A DNA stretch of 64,000 bases from Budvicia aquatica DSM 5075 = ATCC 35567 (GCF_000427805.1 NZ_ATYS01000002.1:243563-307562); one strand, 5' to 3'; counted from the first letter of the stretch, positions 1-10,190 are shown. A program made the numbers and translations. Notes: a model not told the origin generated them from the letters alone.

Positions 1-557
1 TCTTCACCATCATGGTGAAATAATAGCTGACCGTCCTGTGGTAGCCTGCGTTCAGCAATGTCGAGCCATGCCATGATTTTTAGCCGGGCAACCAACTGTG
101 GCGCTATTGACGCGGGGGGCGTCGCCGTTTCCTGTAGCGTTCCGTCGATACGCAGCCTGATCCGATAATGGTGAGCATAAGGTTCAAAATGGATGTCCGA
201 AGCTCTGCGCTGCAGCGCCTGACGAATAACCTGATTGATAAACTGTACTACCGGCTCATCATCATGGCGATTGTCGGTATACTCAGCGCTAGCAGCATTG
301 GATTGGTGCTGTTGTGCGACAATGAATGCGTTATCAGGTCTGTCATGTTTAACCTGATGAATATATTGTTCAATTTTAGCCCGGGGCCAGTAATCGACTT
401 TGATCGCATAGCCACAGGTAAAACTGAGTTCTGATATCACCTGAGTGAGTGATTCACTTTGTACTGCGGCAACCACTAATTGCTGATTATCAATCTTCAG
501 GGGCACGACCTGATAACGCAGACATTTATCTTGAATATCCTGGCTGATATCTGTCAT
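1..557 (-). CDS. hofB: HofB/GspE-type pilus assembly ATPase, N-terminal part (cut by window edge)
   Basis: The first 185 residues of a type II secretion/type IV pilus ATPase are readable on the minus strand; the Walker A/B part lies outside the window. Visible are an N-terminal GspE/PilB domain, the motif ASDIHFEPY near residues 119-127, RIRLRIDGTL just after, and RRLPQDGQL near 170-178, all typical of PilB/GspE ATPases. The ATG (555-557) overlaps the TGA of the upstream pilin gene as ATGA, so the two are translationally coupled. In E. coli the order ppdD-hofB-hofC is the same, and HofB powers pilin assembly at the inner membrane. Identity is confident from motifs plus synteny; activity is not shown. 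Confidence 0.9.
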   Translation of the reverse strand, partial: MTDISQDIQDKCLRYQVVPLKIDNQQLVVAAVQSESLTQVISELSFTCGYAIKVDYWPRAKIEQYIHQVKHDRPDNAFIVAQQHQSNAASAEYTDNRHDDEPVVQFINQVIRQALQRRASDIHFEPYAHHYRIRLRIDGTLQETATPPASIAPQLVARLKIMAWLDIAERRLPQDGQLLFHHDGE

Positions 558-1000
558 GGATTACTCACATCATCAAAACGAAATATATCGTTACAGGCGT
601 TTTGCAGACCGACATTTTGGCCGCTCAGGCAGCGTCGTTGCCAACTGAGCCCTGACGATGTGGTATCCAGTATTGGTATCAGTGTTACCGTTAAGCTTTG
701 TAGCGCACTCTGCCCGATAAGGGTAATCACGCCGTCAGCGACCGTTATTTTTTGTACGTAGCGAGTGGTTTTATCAGCCGGAACTCCGTTACTGCCGTTA
801 TTACACCGGCCAAGCCCGCCGTTTTCCAATGAACAGAGCTCAATGGCCGTTTTATAAGGCACCATGGCCTGTAACATATCTGTCAGTGCCGCTTTTTGTA
901 CATAGCCTTGGTAAGCCGGTAGTCCGATGGCGGTCAGTATGGCGATGATAGCGATAACAATCATCAATTCAAAAAGGGTAAAACCCGCCTGATGTTGCAT
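554..1000 (-). CDS. ppdD: Type IV major pilin PpdD (prepilin peptidase-dependent pilin)
   Basis: 148-residue prepilin with a six-residue leader ending in Gly, followed by FTLFELM, the class III signal cleaved by prepilin peptidase; mature residue 5 is the conserved Glu. A hydrophobic helix (about residues 8-29) follows, then a globular domain with four cysteines arranged as two likely disulfides (CSLENGGLGRC and RRC...NAC). It precedes hofB with an ATGA overlap. The length matches E. coli PpdD. Normally nadC lies directly upstream; here it is absent and an unrelated lipoprotein gene follows. Mature protein would be the pilus subunit, embedded in the inner membrane before assembly. Confidence 0.93.
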   Translation of the reverse strand: MQHQAGFTLFELMIVIAIIAILTAIGLPAYQGYVQKAALTDMLQAMVPYKTAIELCSLENGGLGRCNNGSNGVPADKTTRYVQKITVADGVITLIGQSALQSLTVTLIPILDTTSSGLSWQRRCLSGQNVGLQNACNDIFRFDDVSNP

Positions 1001-1170
1001 GATATTTGCTCCTGATAGGTCGTGATGTCGTAAACGATATCAGTAGCTTATTTTCTGAGGTGGTAGAAAGAGTCGATATTGTTTAATCGTTGGAGAGTGG
1101 TCAGGATAAATTCTGGTAAATGGCCCTGTTACATTTATTGATGCGATAGATTGCGCGTTTATTGACATAG

Positions 1171-1195
1171 AAAAGGGCGCTTGATAAGCGCCCTT
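1171..1195 (-). terminator. Intrinsic terminator of the lipoprotein gene
   Basis: GGGCGC/GCGCCC stem with a seven-base loop. On the minus strand it is followed by TTTTCTATG, so it terminates the lipoprotein gene ending at 1236 and separates it from ppdD. Confidence 0.7.
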
Positions 1196-1235
1196 AATGG
1201 TCTTTATCTCGTCAGGAAAACTCGGCTATTACTGC

Positions 1236-1652
1236 TTATATCTTCCCACGACCAACAATTTTGCCATTTTGTAAAACAAATAGTTTATGGGTTCTCTTAT
1301 AATGAATAATATCGAACCCTCCTTGCTGGTAGGTTATTGCATCGACGTTATCTTCCGTAATAAGAGCCGGTTTGCCGTCAACATACATCTGACCTTGGGC
1401 ATTGGCCTCGATATTTAAACCCGCTAAATGTGTTTTAAATGGTTGATACGTAGTTTGCTCAACTGATTTAGCTGCATTGCGCAGAGCCGCGGTTTCTGCT
1501 GCATTAGTGACACTAGCCTGCTTATTTTGTTCAGCAATATAACAGGCGTCTTTAGATATTCCCTGACTTTCACAATCAGACATTCTGGAGGCTTGAGTTG
1601 AACAGCCCGCTAATAAAGCGATGCTAATCAGTACAGCTAATTTATTGATCAT
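1236..1652 (-). CDS. Hypothetical lipoprotein
   Basis: A 138-residue protein from the ATG at 1650-1652. It begins with MINKLAVLISIALLAGC, a signal peptide ending in lipobox LAGC (Cys17), so it should be lipidated and exported. A TTG ten codons upstream (1682) has GGAG close by and could give a 148-residue form, but the internal ATG gives the more normal signal peptide. After an Ala/Gln-rich, probably helical linker the C-terminal half reads like a small beta domain. I recognise no family and assign no function. It stands alone between ppdD and ampD, in the place where nadC lies in E. coli, with its own terminator. Confidence 0.75.
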   Translation of the reverse strand: MINKLAVLISIALLAGCSTQASRMSDCESQGISKDACYIAEQNKQASVTNAAETAALRNAAKSVEQTTYQPFKTHLAGLNIEANAQGQMYVDGKPALITEDNVDAITYQQGGFDIIHYKRTHKLFVLQNGKIVGRGKI

Positions 1653-2098
1653 GCTATTTACCGTTGTGTTATGAGTGCTCAATATCTCCAGTATGGAGAC
1701 GGAGTGAATTACCCGCCAATAGCAAAAGAATTCCTAATCCCGGCACCGTCATTATTATCTGAATTGACAGCCGCGGGTGCGTTACACTTTCAGCTAACTT
1801 ATAGTGTTAACTGATTGATGTTGTTATCGGTATCTGGATAAGGCAAGCCTGATACCTGATTTAATGCTTCCTGATAGTCTGTTTAGCTATTAGTGCTATT
1901 CATTCTGCGCTTGTGATGGTGCTCACACTTTGTGATAGATCAAACTTATAGACCTGTGAAAAATAACTATGGTTGTTGGTTTTATTTATGTCTATGTTTT
2001 TTGTTTGGAATGATTGAGGCTGCTCTGTCAACATGGGTTAAAGTTACTAAATGATGCGTTAATGAAATCTAATTATGACAAAGCAGGTAAGGGGTAAT
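1653..2098. other. Divergent intergenic region (lipoprotein gene / ampD)
   Basis: About 445 bases without a convincing gene. It must hold the promoters of both flanking divergent genes. It is AT-rich with no strong repeat or recognisable operator. Confidence 0.5.
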
Positions 2099-2653
2099 AT
2101 GGAATTAATCAATGGATGGCTTACCGGCGTAAAGCGGGTTGAGTCTCCTCATTATGACGATCGGCCAGATGATGAGATTCCCTCACTGTTAGTGATTCAT
2201 AATATCAGTTTGCCGCCCGGTGAGTTTGGCGGCCCTTATATCGATCGTCTGTTTACCGGTACGCTGGACCCCAACCAACATCCCTATTTTGCTGGTATTA
2301 GCCAACTGAGAGTATCGGCTCATTGCCTGATTCGTCGTGATGGTGAAATTGTACAATATGTCCCATTTGATAAACGAGCCTGGCATGCCGGTGTTTCTCT
2401 ATTTGAGGGCCGGGAGCGGTGTAATGACTTTTCGATTGGTATTGAAATGGAAGGTACTGACGATCGGGACTTCAGCGCTGAGCAATATCATAGTTTGTCC
2501 GTCGTTACGCAATTACTAATGGCTCATTACCCGATTAGTGCCGGGCGGATTACCGGCCATAGCGATATTGCTCCCGGTCGTAAGACCGATCCGGGGCCTC
2601 ATTTTGATTGGGCTTACTATAAAAAAAGTATTTCTGATGAGTCGATAAGATAA
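2099..2653 (+). CDS. ampD: 1,6-anhydro-N-acetylmuramyl-L-alanine amidase AmpD
   Basis: 184-residue cytoplasmic zinc amidase that removes the stem peptide from anhydro-muropeptides during cell-wall recycling; loss of AmpD usually derepresses AmpR-controlled ampC. From the ATG at 2099 the Zn ligands fall at His34, His154 and Asp164 and the catalytic residues at Glu116 and Lys162, the same numbers as in Citrobacter AmpD. That start is preceded by AAGGGG at good spacing; an in-frame ATG 24 bases upstream is less likely. The usual partner ampE is missing: the gene is followed at once by a terminator and convergent aroP. Confidence 0.95.
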   Translation: MELINGWLTGVKRVESPHYDDRPDDEIPSLLVIHNISLPPGEFGGPYIDRLFTGTLDPNQHPYFAGISQLRVSAHCLIRRDGEIVQYVPFDKRAWHAGVSLFEGRERCNDFSIGIEMEGTDDRDFSAEQYHSLSVVTQLLMAHYPISAGRITGHSDIAPGRKTDPGPHFDWAYYKKSISDESIR

Positions 2654-2661
2654 ACAAAAAA

Positions 2662-2692
2662 AATCCCCGTCGGGTTAAACCCGCGGGGATTG
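2662..2692. terminator. Terminator between convergent ampD and aroP
   Basis: Stem AATCCCCG/CGGGGATT with an inner GGGTT/AACCC pair. On the minus strand it is followed by a run of eight T (aroP side); on the plus strand the tail is TTGTTAAATTA, weaker. Confidence 0.85.
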
Positions 2693-2716
2693 TTAAATTA
2701 ATATCAGACCGTTTAT

Positions 2717-4060
2717 CTACTTTATTGTTTTACGGGTGATTAAGTAGCCGATGCCTAAAATCACCAGCCATACCGGAATCAGTAACACTGAAATACGGAT
2801 GCCCGGGGTGATATACATAATGACCAGCACGCCGGCTAAGAATAGCAGGCAAAGGTAATTACTGAAAGGGTAAAACAGGGATTTGAATTTAGGAACCACG
2901 CCTTCACGATCTTTAGCTGCACGAAACTTAAGATGAGATAAGCTGATCATTGCCCAGTTAATTACAATACTGGAGACGACCAGCGACATCAGGATACTAA
3001 TTGCTTCTTTAGGAATCATATAGTTAATCAAGATGCCAATGGCAGCTATGGTACTGGAGAACAAAATAGCGTTGACCGGTACACCGCGGCTGTTGGTCTT
3101 AGCCAATGCTTTAGGCGCATTTTTTTGTAACGCTAAGCCGTACAGCATACGGCTATTACTGTAGACACAGCTGTTATAAACCGACAGCGCGGCGGTCAGA
3201 ACAACGACATTGAGTGCGGTAGCAACCATATTGCTGTTCAGGTCATGGAAGATCATGACGAACGGGCTACCGCCTTCAACCACTTTAGTCCATGGGTAAA
3301 GTGACAGCAGAACCACCAGCGAGCCGATATAGAAAATCAGAATACGGTAAATAACCTGATTAATGGCTTTAGGAATACTTTTTTGCGGGTTATCGGCTTC
3401 TGCTGCGGTGATGCCAATCAGCTCAAGCCCGCCAAAGGAGAACATAATTATGGCAGTCGCCATAATTAAACCTTCGGTGCCGAAAGGCATAAATCCGCCT
3501 TCCAGAGACCATAGGTTACTGATTCCGGCTTCCGGGCCGCCCAAGCCACTGAACAGCAGGTAAGAACCAAAAAGAATCATACCAATAATGGCGGCGACTT
3601 TAATAATGGCAAACCAGAACTCCATCTCACCGTAAACTTTTACCGTAGTGAGGTTAATCAGGTTTATCAAGACAAAGAATACGGCGGCAGATACCCAGGT
3701 CGGAATTTCAGGCCACCAATATTGAACGTAGATGCCGACGGCCGTGAGCTCTGCCATGCTGACCAGGACGAACAGCATCCAGTAGTTCCAGCCAGAGAGG
3801 AAACCGGCAAACGGGCCCCAGTATTTATAGGAGAAGTGGCTGAATGTTCCTGCGACAGGCTCTTCAGTAATCATTTCACCCAGTTGGCGCATGATTAGAA
3901 AAGCAATAATGCCGCCAATAGCATAACCGAGTATGACAGAGGGACCAGCCATGCTGATGGTTTGAGCGCTGCCTAAAAATAGCCCTGTACCAACGGCTCC
4001 ACCTAACGCAATTAATTGAATGTGTCGGTTTTTTAGGCCGCGTTTGAGCTCATCACTCAT
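2717..4060 (-). CDS. aroP: Aromatic amino acid permease AroP (APC family)
   Basis: 447-residue APC-superfamily transporter with about 12 membrane segments. The N-terminus LKRGLKNRHIQLIALGGA and the following GTGLFLGSA are the amino acid permease signature; SFGGLELIGITAAEADNP and NQVIYRILIFYIGSL are near identical to E. coli AroP. It imports phenylalanine, tyrosine and tryptophan by proton symport across the inner membrane. PheP is the closest alternative, but position next to pdhR favours AroP. The start is preceded by GAGG at good spacing, and a TyrR-like box lies about 70 bases upstream. Confidence 0.93.
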   Translation of the reverse strand: MSDELKRGLKNRHIQLIALGGAVGTGLFLGSAQTISMAGPSVILGYAIGGIIAFLIMRQLGEMITEEPVAGTFSHFSYKYWGPFAGFLSGWNYWMLFVLVSMAELTAVGIYVQYWWPEIPTWVSAAVFFVLINLINLTTVKVYGEMEFWFAIIKVAAIIGMILFGSYLLFSGLGGPEAGISNLWSLEGGFMPFGTEGLIMATAIIMFSFGGLELIGITAAEADNPQKSIPKAINQVIYRILIFYIGSLVVLLSLYPWTKVVEGGSPFVMIFHDLNSNMVATALNVVVLTAALSVYNSCVYSNSRMLYGLALQKNAPKALAKTNSRGVPVNAILFSSTIAAIGILINYMIPKEAISILMSLVVSSIVINWAMISLSHLKFRAAKDREGVVPKFKSLFYPFSNYLCLLFLAGVLVIMYITPGIRISVLLIPVWLVILGIGYLITRKTIK

Positions 4061-4131
4061 TATTATTCGTTCCTCTTATACACTGATTAGCTTTGTTATT
4101 TTGTGGGTTTACCGTTCAAATATTAGCCTAC

Positions 4132-4149
4132 TGTACCAAGATATTTACA
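4132..4149 (-). promoter_or_regulatory. TyrR-like box in the aroP promoter
   Basis: TGTACC-N6-TTTACA against the TyrR consensus TGTAAA-N6-TTTACA: 10 of 12 positions match. On the minus strand the TGTAAA half can act as a -35, 18 bases before TAATAT, so TyrR would cover the promoter. TyrR repression of aroP is known in E. coli; the site here is inferred from sequence. Confidence 0.6.
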
Positions 4150-4639
4150 CTCGGCGAGAAAGACTTTTTCATAGCTATCTACCGAAGCGGCAAGAATAGT
4201 GGTAATCAAAAATCTTTGCATTAATTTTCTTGTATTCCATGTCTCAGGATTGAGAATTGTTTTACCGATAAATTGACCTTTTTGATAAGGGGGGTTGGGC
4301 GTTTTTTACTCAGGCTAGAAGATAGTTGGTTTTCTTATTTAGGCATTTACACAGATTGTTATAGCAATATTTGTAAGTAGCCAAAAAACGCAGAATTTCC
4401 CATAAAGATCAAAAATGAATTTTAATTCATAAATATCGATTTTATATTTAAATAATGGTTTGCTGATCCGCTTCAGTTTTACTTTTTATTCGTTTCAAAA
4501 AGGTTAAATTTATTCTCAGGCTATTTATTGTAATTAACCCTATGTGGGTAGGGTTAGCGACGATAATCCCGACAAATCACAGTGATAGGCGTAGTTTCAT
4601 GATTTCGATCAATGGTCATATGGACATAAGGTGAATATT
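4150..4639. other. Divergent intergenic region between aroP and pdhR
   Basis: AT-rich, no gene seen. Its edges hold the aroP and pdhR control sites; in the middle I see no further site I can name. Confidence 0.5.
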
Positions 4640-4681
4640 TTGTTACTTTATCGTCACACTTTTGATATTGGTATTACCAAT
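4640..4681 (+). promoter_or_regulatory. pdhR promoter with PdhR operator
   Basis: -35 TTGTTA (4640-4645), 17-base spacer, -10 TGATAT (4663-4668). The palindrome ATTGGTATTACCAAT (4667-4681) matches the known PdhR box (ATTGGT-N3-ACCAAT) and covers the start point, as in E. coli. This predicts autorepression of pdhR-aceEF relieved by pyruvate. Confidence 0.88.
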
Positions 4682-4709
4682 TGACTTCAGGGCATTTCAG
4701 AGAAGCATT

Positions 4710-5474
4710 ATGGTTTATAGCAAGGTTCGTCAACCCAAGTTATCAGACGTTATTGAGCAACAGCTCGAAACGCTGATCCTTGAAGGAACCCTCCGTCCGG
4801 GGGAGAAACTCCTTCCTGAACGAGAGCTTGCTAAGCAATTTGATGTTTCCCGTCCTTCACTGCGAGAAGCTATTCAGCGATTAGAAGGTAAAGGCCTTCT
4901 TCTGCGCCGCCAGGGTGGTGGGACTTTTGTCCAGACTAACCTTTGGCAGAGCCTGAGTGACCCGCTAAGTGAACTACTTGCCGACCATCCTGAATCACAA
5001 TTCGATCTGTTAGAAACGCGTCATGCGCTGGAAGGTATCACCGCTTATTATGCGGCCTTACGCGGTACTGATGAAGATTTTCAACGTATCCGCACCTATC
5101 ATGAACAGATTGAAACCGCTCAGGCTTCAGGCGACAGAACGGTCGAGGCTGAAGCCGTAATGCAATATCAAATGGCGGTGACAGAAGCCAGTCACAACGT
5201 GGTGCTGCTGCACTTATTACGTTGCATGTCTCCTCTGTTAGAGCAAAACGTCCGCCAAAATTTCGAATTACTCTATTCACGCCGTGAAATGCTGGAGAGA
5301 GTGAGTAACCATAGGGCTAGTATCTTTGATGCCATAGTGGCACGTGAACCAGAAAAAGCACGTGAAGCTTCGCATCGTCATTTAGCTTTTATCGAGGATG
5401 TGCTGTTAGAGCTTGATAGAGAGCATAGCCGTCGCGAGAGATCGCTGCGTCTGCTACAGCAACGCAAGGATTGA
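4710..5474 (+). CDS. pdhR: Pyruvate dehydrogenase complex repressor PdhR (GntR/FadR family)
   Basis: 254 residues from the ATG at 4710, the length of E. coli PdhR. The N-terminal winged helix-turn-helix contains [19 protein letters not shown] and RQGGGTFV, almost identical to E. coli; the C-terminal FadR-type domain ([18 protein letters not shown]) senses pyruvate. A TTG-initiated extension to 4662 is rejected because it would run through the operator and promoter. PdhR represses its own operon and respiratory genes when pyruvate is low. The coding region is separated from aceE by a 137-base spacer that contains a long hairpin. Confidence 0.96.
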   Translation: MVYSKVRQPKLSDVIEQQLETLILEGTLRPGEKLLPERELAKQFDVSRPSLREAIQRLEGKGLLLRRQGGGTFVQTNLWQSLSDPLSELLADHPESQFDLLETRHALEGITAYYAALRGTDEDFQRIRTYHEQIETAQASGDRTVEAEAVMQYQMAVTEASHNVVLLHLLRCMSPLLEQNVRQNFELLYSRREMLERVSNHRASIFDAIVAREPEKAREASHRHLAFIEDVLLELDREHSRRERSLRLLQQRKD

Positions 5475-5501
5475 GAGCAAATTAGCTCGGCCAAACACTG
5501 A

Positions 5502-5572
5502 GCCTGTCTTAATAACGTTTAAGCTGCCTTATGCAGGTAGATAGCCAAAGGGTAGACGTTATTGAGACAGGC
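5502..5572. repeat. Long inverted repeat between pdhR and aceE
   Basis: A 17-base arm (5502-5518) pairs with 5556-5572; the only mismatch is a G-U pair in RNA. A smaller hairpin (CTGC-CTTAT-GCAG) lies inside. It is followed by TTTGAACA, so it may attenuate transcription, protect the aceEF message or be an intergenic repeat element. Confidence 0.75.
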
Positions 5573-5611
5573 TTTGAACAACTAACATAAAGATAGAATA
5601 AGGAAACCACC

Positions 5612-8278
5612 ATGTCGGAAATTGTAAATCAAGACGTGGATCCGATTGAAACCCGCGATTGGTTGCAGGCGATTGAATCGGTCATCCGTGAAGAAGGCGT
5701 TGAGCGTGCTCAATACCTGATTGATCAGGTTATGGCATCAGCCCGTCAGGCTGGCGTTAATTTACCTTCAGGGGTGTCTAGCAGTGATTACATCAATACC
5801 ATTGCACTGGCTGACGAACCGGCTTATCCGGGTAACCTTGATTTAGAGCGTCGTATCCGTTCTATCATCCGTTGGAATGCGGTGATGACCGTTCTGCGTG
5901 CGTCTAAGAAAGATCTGGACCTTGGTGGCCATATGGCTTCATTCCAGTCTTCTGCGACCATCTATGAAGTGTGTTTTAACCACTTCTTCCGCGCGCGCAA
6001 TGCTAAAGACGGCGGTGACTTAGTTTACTTCCAGGGCCATATTTCTCCGGGAATCTACGCTCGTGCCTTCCTTGAAGGTCGCCTGAGCGAAGAACAAATG
6101 AATAACTTCCGTCAGGAAGTTCACGGTAACGGTCTTTCTTCTTATCCTCACCCTAAACTGATGCCTGACTTCTGGCAGTTCCCGACCGTATCTATGGGTC
6201 TGGGTCCAATCAGTGCGATCTATCAGGCGCGTTTCCTGAAGTATTTACACAATCGCGGTCTGAAAGACACATCTGAACAAACTGTTTATGCCTTCTTAGG
6301 CGACGGTGAGATGGATGAGCCGGAATCTAAAGGTGCAATTACCATTGCAACCCGTGAAAAACTGGACAACCTGGTATTCATCATTAACTGTAACTTACAG
6401 CGCTTAGACGGTCCTGTAACCGGTAATGGTAAAATCATTAATGAACTGGAAGGCATCTTTAGCGGCGCCGGCTGGGATGTGATCAAAGTTATGTGGGGCA
6501 ACCGTTGGGATGACCTGCTACGCAAAGATACGACCGGCAAACTGATTCAGTTAATGAACGAAACCGTTGACGGTGACTATCAGACATTTAAGTCTAAAGA
6601 TGGCGCTTACGTACGTGAACACTTCTTTGGTCGCTTCCCTGAAACCGCCGCTCTGGTTAAAGATATGACCGACGACGAAATCTGGGCACTCAACCGTGGT
6701 GGTCACGATCCGAAGAAAGTATTTGCAGCACTGAAAAAAGCGCAGGATACCCAAGGTAAACCAACCGTCATTCTGGCCCATACCATTAAAGGTTACGGCA
6801 TGGGTGAAACTGCGGAAGGTAAAAATATCGCTCACCAGGTTAAGAAAATGAACATGGAAGGCGTACGCCAATTCCGCGATCGTTTCAACGTACCTGTTGC
6901 TGACGCTGATATCGAAAAACTGCCGTTAATCACGCTGGAAAAAGATTCAGAAGAGTACAAATACCTGCATGAACGCCGTGAGGCTCTGAAAGGTTATGTA
7001 CCGACTCGTCTGCCTAACTTTACACAAGCGCTGACTATTCCACCGCTGGAAGAGTTCAAAGGTTTACTGGAAGAGCAGAATAAAGAAATCTCTACCACCA
7101 TTGCTTTTGTTCGTGCGTTGAACGTGATGCTGAAAGATCCGTCAATCGGACCTCGCTTAGTGCCTATTCTAGCGGATGAAGCCCGTACCTTTGGTATGGA
7201 AGGCCTATTCCGTCAAATCGGTATTTATAGTCCTAAGGGCCAGCAATATACCCCTCAGGATCGTGAGCAAGTTGCTTACTATAAAGAAGACGAGAAAGGT
7301 CAGATTCTGCAGGAAGGTATCAACGAACTGGGCGCTGCGGCATCTTGGTTAGCGGCTGCGACGTCTTACAGCACCAATGACCTGCCGATGATTCCGTTCT
7401 ATATCTACTACTCAATGTTTGGTTTCCAACGTATCGGCGATCTGTGCTGGGCTGCCGGTGACCAACAGGCGCGTGGATTCTTAGTCGGTGGTACTTCTGG
7501 TCGTACGACACTGAACGGTGAAGGTCTACAGCATGAAGATGGCCATAGCCATATTCAGTCACTGACTATTCCTAACTGTATCTCTTATGACCCAACTTAC
7601 GCTTACGAAGTTGCTGTCATTATGCATGATGGTTTACAGCGCATGTACGGTAATCAAGAAAACGTTTACTACTACATCACTACGCTGAACGAAAACTATC
7701 ATATGCCTGCAATGCCAAAAGGCGTTGAAGAAGGTATCCGTAAAGGTATCTATAAGTTAGAAAGCGTAAAAGGTAAGAAAGGAAAAGGCCACGTTCAGTT
7801 AATGGGCTCTGGTTCAATTCTTCCTCATGTGCGTGAAGCCGCTCAGATCCTGTCTAAAGATTATGGCATTTCATCTGACGTCTACAGCGTAACATCCTTC
7901 ACTGAACTGGCGCGTGATGGTCAGGACTGTGAGCGTTGGAACATGCTGCATCCGCTAGAGAAACCACGTGTACCTTACGTTGCTCAGGTGATGAACGATG
8001 CACCAGCGGTGGCTTCTACTGATTATATGAAACTGTTCGCAGAACAAATTCGTAACTTTATTCCAGCCAGCGATTTCCGCGTATTGGGTACTGACGGTTT
8101 CGGTCGTTCAGACAGCCGTGCCAACCTGCGTCATCACTTCGAAGTGGATGCATCTTATGTTGTGGTTGCTGCTTTGGGTGAACTGGCTAAACGCGGTGAA
8201 GTAAAAGCCAGCGTTGTAGCAGAAGCGATAACCAAGTTTGGTATCAACGCTGACAAAGTTAACCCACGTCTGGCATAA
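5612..8278 (+). CDS. aceE: Pyruvate dehydrogenase E1 component (homodimeric)
   Basis: 888-residue thiamine diphosphate enzyme that decarboxylates pyruvate and acetylates the lipoyl groups of AceF, the entry step to acetyl-CoA. The length equals E. coli AceE plus one residue. The ThDP motif runs from GDGEMDEPESKGA (Gly230) to the Asn residues of INCNLQ; the transketolase-like central and C-terminal domains are intact (GTSGRTTLNGEGLQHEDGHS). The ATG has AAGGAAA upstream. It lies 14 bases before aceF, in the pdhR-aceE-aceF operon. Confidence 0.98.
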   Translation: MSEIVNQDVDPIETRDWLQAIESVIREEGVERAQYLIDQVMASARQAGVNLPSGVSSSDYINTIALADEPAYPGNLDLERRIRSIIRWNAVMTVLRASKKDLDLGGHMASFQSSATIYEVCFNHFFRARNAKDGGDLVYFQGHISPGIYARAFLEGRLSEEQMNNFRQEVHGNGLSSYPHPKLMPDFWQFPTVSMGLGPISAIYQARFLKYLHNRGLKDTSEQTVYAFLGDGEMDEPESKGAITIATREKLDNLVFIINCNLQRLDGPVTGNGKIINELEGIFSGAGWDVIKVMWGNRWDDLLRKDTTGKLIQLMNETVDGDYQTFKSKDGAYVREHFFGRFPETAALVKDMTDDEIWALNRGGHDPKKVFAALKKAQDTQGKPTVILAHTIKGYGMGETAEGKNIAHQVKKMNMEGVRQFRDRFNVPVADADIEKLPLITLEKDSEEYKYLHERREALKGYVPTRLPNFTQALTIPPLEEFKGLLEEQNKEISTTIAFVRALNVMLKDPSIGPRLVPILADEARTFGMEGLFRQIGIYSPKGQQYTPQDREQVAYYKEDEKGQILQEGINELGAAASWLAAATSYSTNDLPMIPFYIYYSMFGFQRIGDLCWAAGDQQARGFLVGGTSGRTTLNGEGLQHEDGHSHIQSLTIPNCISYDPTYAYEVAVIMHDGLQRMYGNQENVYYYITTLNENYHMPAMPKGVEEGIRKGIYKLESVKGKKGKGHVQLMGSGSILPHVREAAQILSKDYGISSDVYSVTSFTELARDGQDCERWNMLHPLEKPRVPYVAQVMNDAPAVASTDYMKLFAEQIRNFIPASDFRVLGTDGFGRSDSRANLRHHFEVDASYVVVAALGELAKRGEVKASVVAEAITKFGINADKVNPRLA

Positions 8279-8292
8279 GAGGTAAAGATTAA

Positions 8293-10185
8293 ATGGCTAT
8301 TGAAATCAAAGTGCCGGACATCGGCACTGATGAAGTTGAAGTGACCGAACTGCTGGTTAAAGTTGGCGATAAAGTTGAAGTCGAACAATCCCTGCTTACC
8401 GTAGAAGGTGACAAAGCTTCAATGGAAGTCCCTTCGCCACAGGCTGGCGTAGTGAAAGAAATTAAAGTACAGGTCGGTGGCAAAGTGTCTACCGGTTCAC
8501 TGATTATGATCTTTGAAGGTGCCGATGCGGCACCTGCTCCGAAGGCAGAAGCAAAAGCTGAAGCCAAGCCAGCAGCTCCGGCTGCAGCGGCCTCTTCGCT
8601 GAAAGAAGTTCAGGTTCCTGATATCGGTGGTGACGAAGTTGAAGTGACCGAAGTCATGGTGAAGGTTGGCGATAAAGTTGAAGCTGAACAATCGCTAATC
8701 ACCGTTGAAGGTGATAAAGCGTCAATGGAAGTCCCGGCACCTTTCGCCGGCACCGTGAAAGAGATCAAAACTGCCGTTGGTAGCAAGGTTTCAACCGGAA
8801 CGCTGATCATGGTATTTGAAGTTGCTGGCTCGGCAAACGTAGCGGCAGCGGCAAGTCAGGAAAGTGCTCCAGCAGCGGCTCCGGCTGCTGCATCGGGTGC
8901 AAGTACAGCTAAAGATGTGCAGGTTCCTGATATTGGCGGTGATGAAGTTGAAGTGACCGAAGTGATGGTAAAAGTGGGTGACAAAGTTACCGCTGAACAA
9001 TCACTGATCACCGTAGAAGGTGATAAAGCGTCAATGGAAGTCCCGGCACCTTTCGCCGGTACGGTAAAAGAAATCAAGGTTTCTGTGGGAAGTAAAGTTT
9101 CTACCGGCTCTTTGATTATGGTGTTTGAAGTGCAAGGCGCAGTACCTGCTGCTGCCCCGTCTGCTCCGGCTCCAGCCAGTGCTCCAGCAGCTGCGGCTAA
9201 ACCAGCAGCTCAACCTGTAGCGCCAGCCGCTGCGGGTGGTAATGAATTTACCGAAAACTCAGCCTATATTCATGCTACCCCGGTTATCCGTCGTTTAGCC
9301 CGTGAGTTTGGCGTTAACCTGGCGAAAGTGAAGGGAACGGGTCGTAAAGGCCGTATCCTGAAAGAAGACGTTCAGGCCTATGTTAAAGATGCGGTTAAAC
9401 GCGTTGAGTCAGGCGCGGCTGCCAGCACAGGCGGTTCATTACCTGGCCTGTTGCCTTGGCCGAAGGTTGATTTCAGCAAGTTTGGTGACATTGAAGAAGT
9501 TGAGTTAGGTCGTATCCAGAAAATTTCTGGCGCTAACTTACACCGTAACTGGGTGATGATCCCGCACGTTACGCAATTCGATGAAGCAGATATTACTGAT
9601 GTCGAAGCTTTCCGTAAGCAACAAAATGCTGAAGCTGAGAAGAAAAAGCTGGATGTGAAAATCACGCCGCTGGTCTTTATCATGAAAGCCGTTGCTAAAG
9701 CGTTAGAAGAGCTACCTCGTTTCAACAGTTCACTGTCTGAAGATGGTCAGAAGCTGACGCTGAAGAAATATATCAATATCGGCGTTGCCGTTGATACTCC
9801 AAACGGTTTAGTGGTGCCGGTATTCCGTGATGTTAATAAGAAAGGCATCATTGAACTGTCTCGCGAGCTGGCTGAGATCTCTAAGAAAGCGCGTGCCGGT
9901 AAGCTGACTGCTTCCGATATGCAGGGCGGATGTTTCACTATTTCCAGCCTGGGCGGCATTGGCGGTACGGCATTTACCCCTATCGTTAACGCACCAGAAG
10001 TGGCTATCTTAGGCGTATCAAAATCGTCTATGAAACCGGTATGGAATGGTAAAGAGTTTGCTCCGCGCCTGATGTTACCACTGTCACTGTCTTACGATCA
10101 CCGCGTGATCGACGGCGCAGCGGGTGCTCGTTTCATTAGTTACATTAATGATGCAATGTCAGACATTCGTCGTTTAGTCATGTAA
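8293..10185 (+). CDS. aceF: Pyruvate dehydrogenase E2, dihydrolipoamide acetyltransferase
   Basis: 630 residues, as in E. coli. Three tandem lipoyl domains (about residues 1-78, 105-180, 207-282), each with the lipoylated Lys in [10 protein letters not shown], are joined by Ala/Pro-rich flexible linkers. A peripheral subunit-binding domain follows ([17 protein letters not shown], near 328-365), then the catalytic domain with [10 protein letters not shown] (His near 603). It forms the core of the complex and passes acetyl groups to CoA. The second and third lipoyl domains are nearly identical, suggesting internal duplication or gene conversion, also known in E. coli. Confidence 0.98.
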   Translation: MAIEIKVPDIGTDEVEVTELLVKVGDKVEVEQSLLTVEGDKASMEVPSPQAGVVKEIKVQVGGKVSTGSLIMIFEGADAAPAPKAEAKAEAKPAAPAAAASSLKEVQVPDIGGDEVEVTEVMVKVGDKVEAEQSLITVEGDKASMEVPAPFAGTVKEIKTAVGSKVSTGTLIMVFEVAGSANVAAAASQESAPAAAPAAASGASTAKDVQVPDIGGDEVEVTEVMVKVGDKVTAEQSLITVEGDKASMEVPAPFAGTVKEIKVSVGSKVSTGSLIMVFEVQGAVPAAAPSAPAPASAPAAAAKPAAQPVAPAAAGGNEFTENSAYIHATPVIRRLAREFGVNLAKVKGTGRKGRILKEDVQAYVKDAVKRVESGAAASTGGSLPGLLPWPKVDFSKFGDIEEVELGRIQKISGANLHRNWVMIPHVTQFDEADITDVEAFRKQQNAEAEKKKLDVKITPLVFIMKAVAKALEELPRFNSSLSEDGQKLTLKKYINIGVAVDTPNGLVVPVFRDVNKKGIIELSRELAEISKKARAGKLTASDMQGGCFTISSLGGIGGTAFTPIVNAPEVAILGVSKSSMKPVWNGKEFAPRLMLPLSLSYDHRVIDGAAGARFISYINDAMSDIRRLVM

Positions 10186-10190
10186 TTTGC

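Noticed and set aside
4662..4709. N-terminal extension of PdhR from a TTG
   Set aside because: The codons overlap the -10 and the PdhR operator, and E. coli PdhR matches the ATG at 4710.
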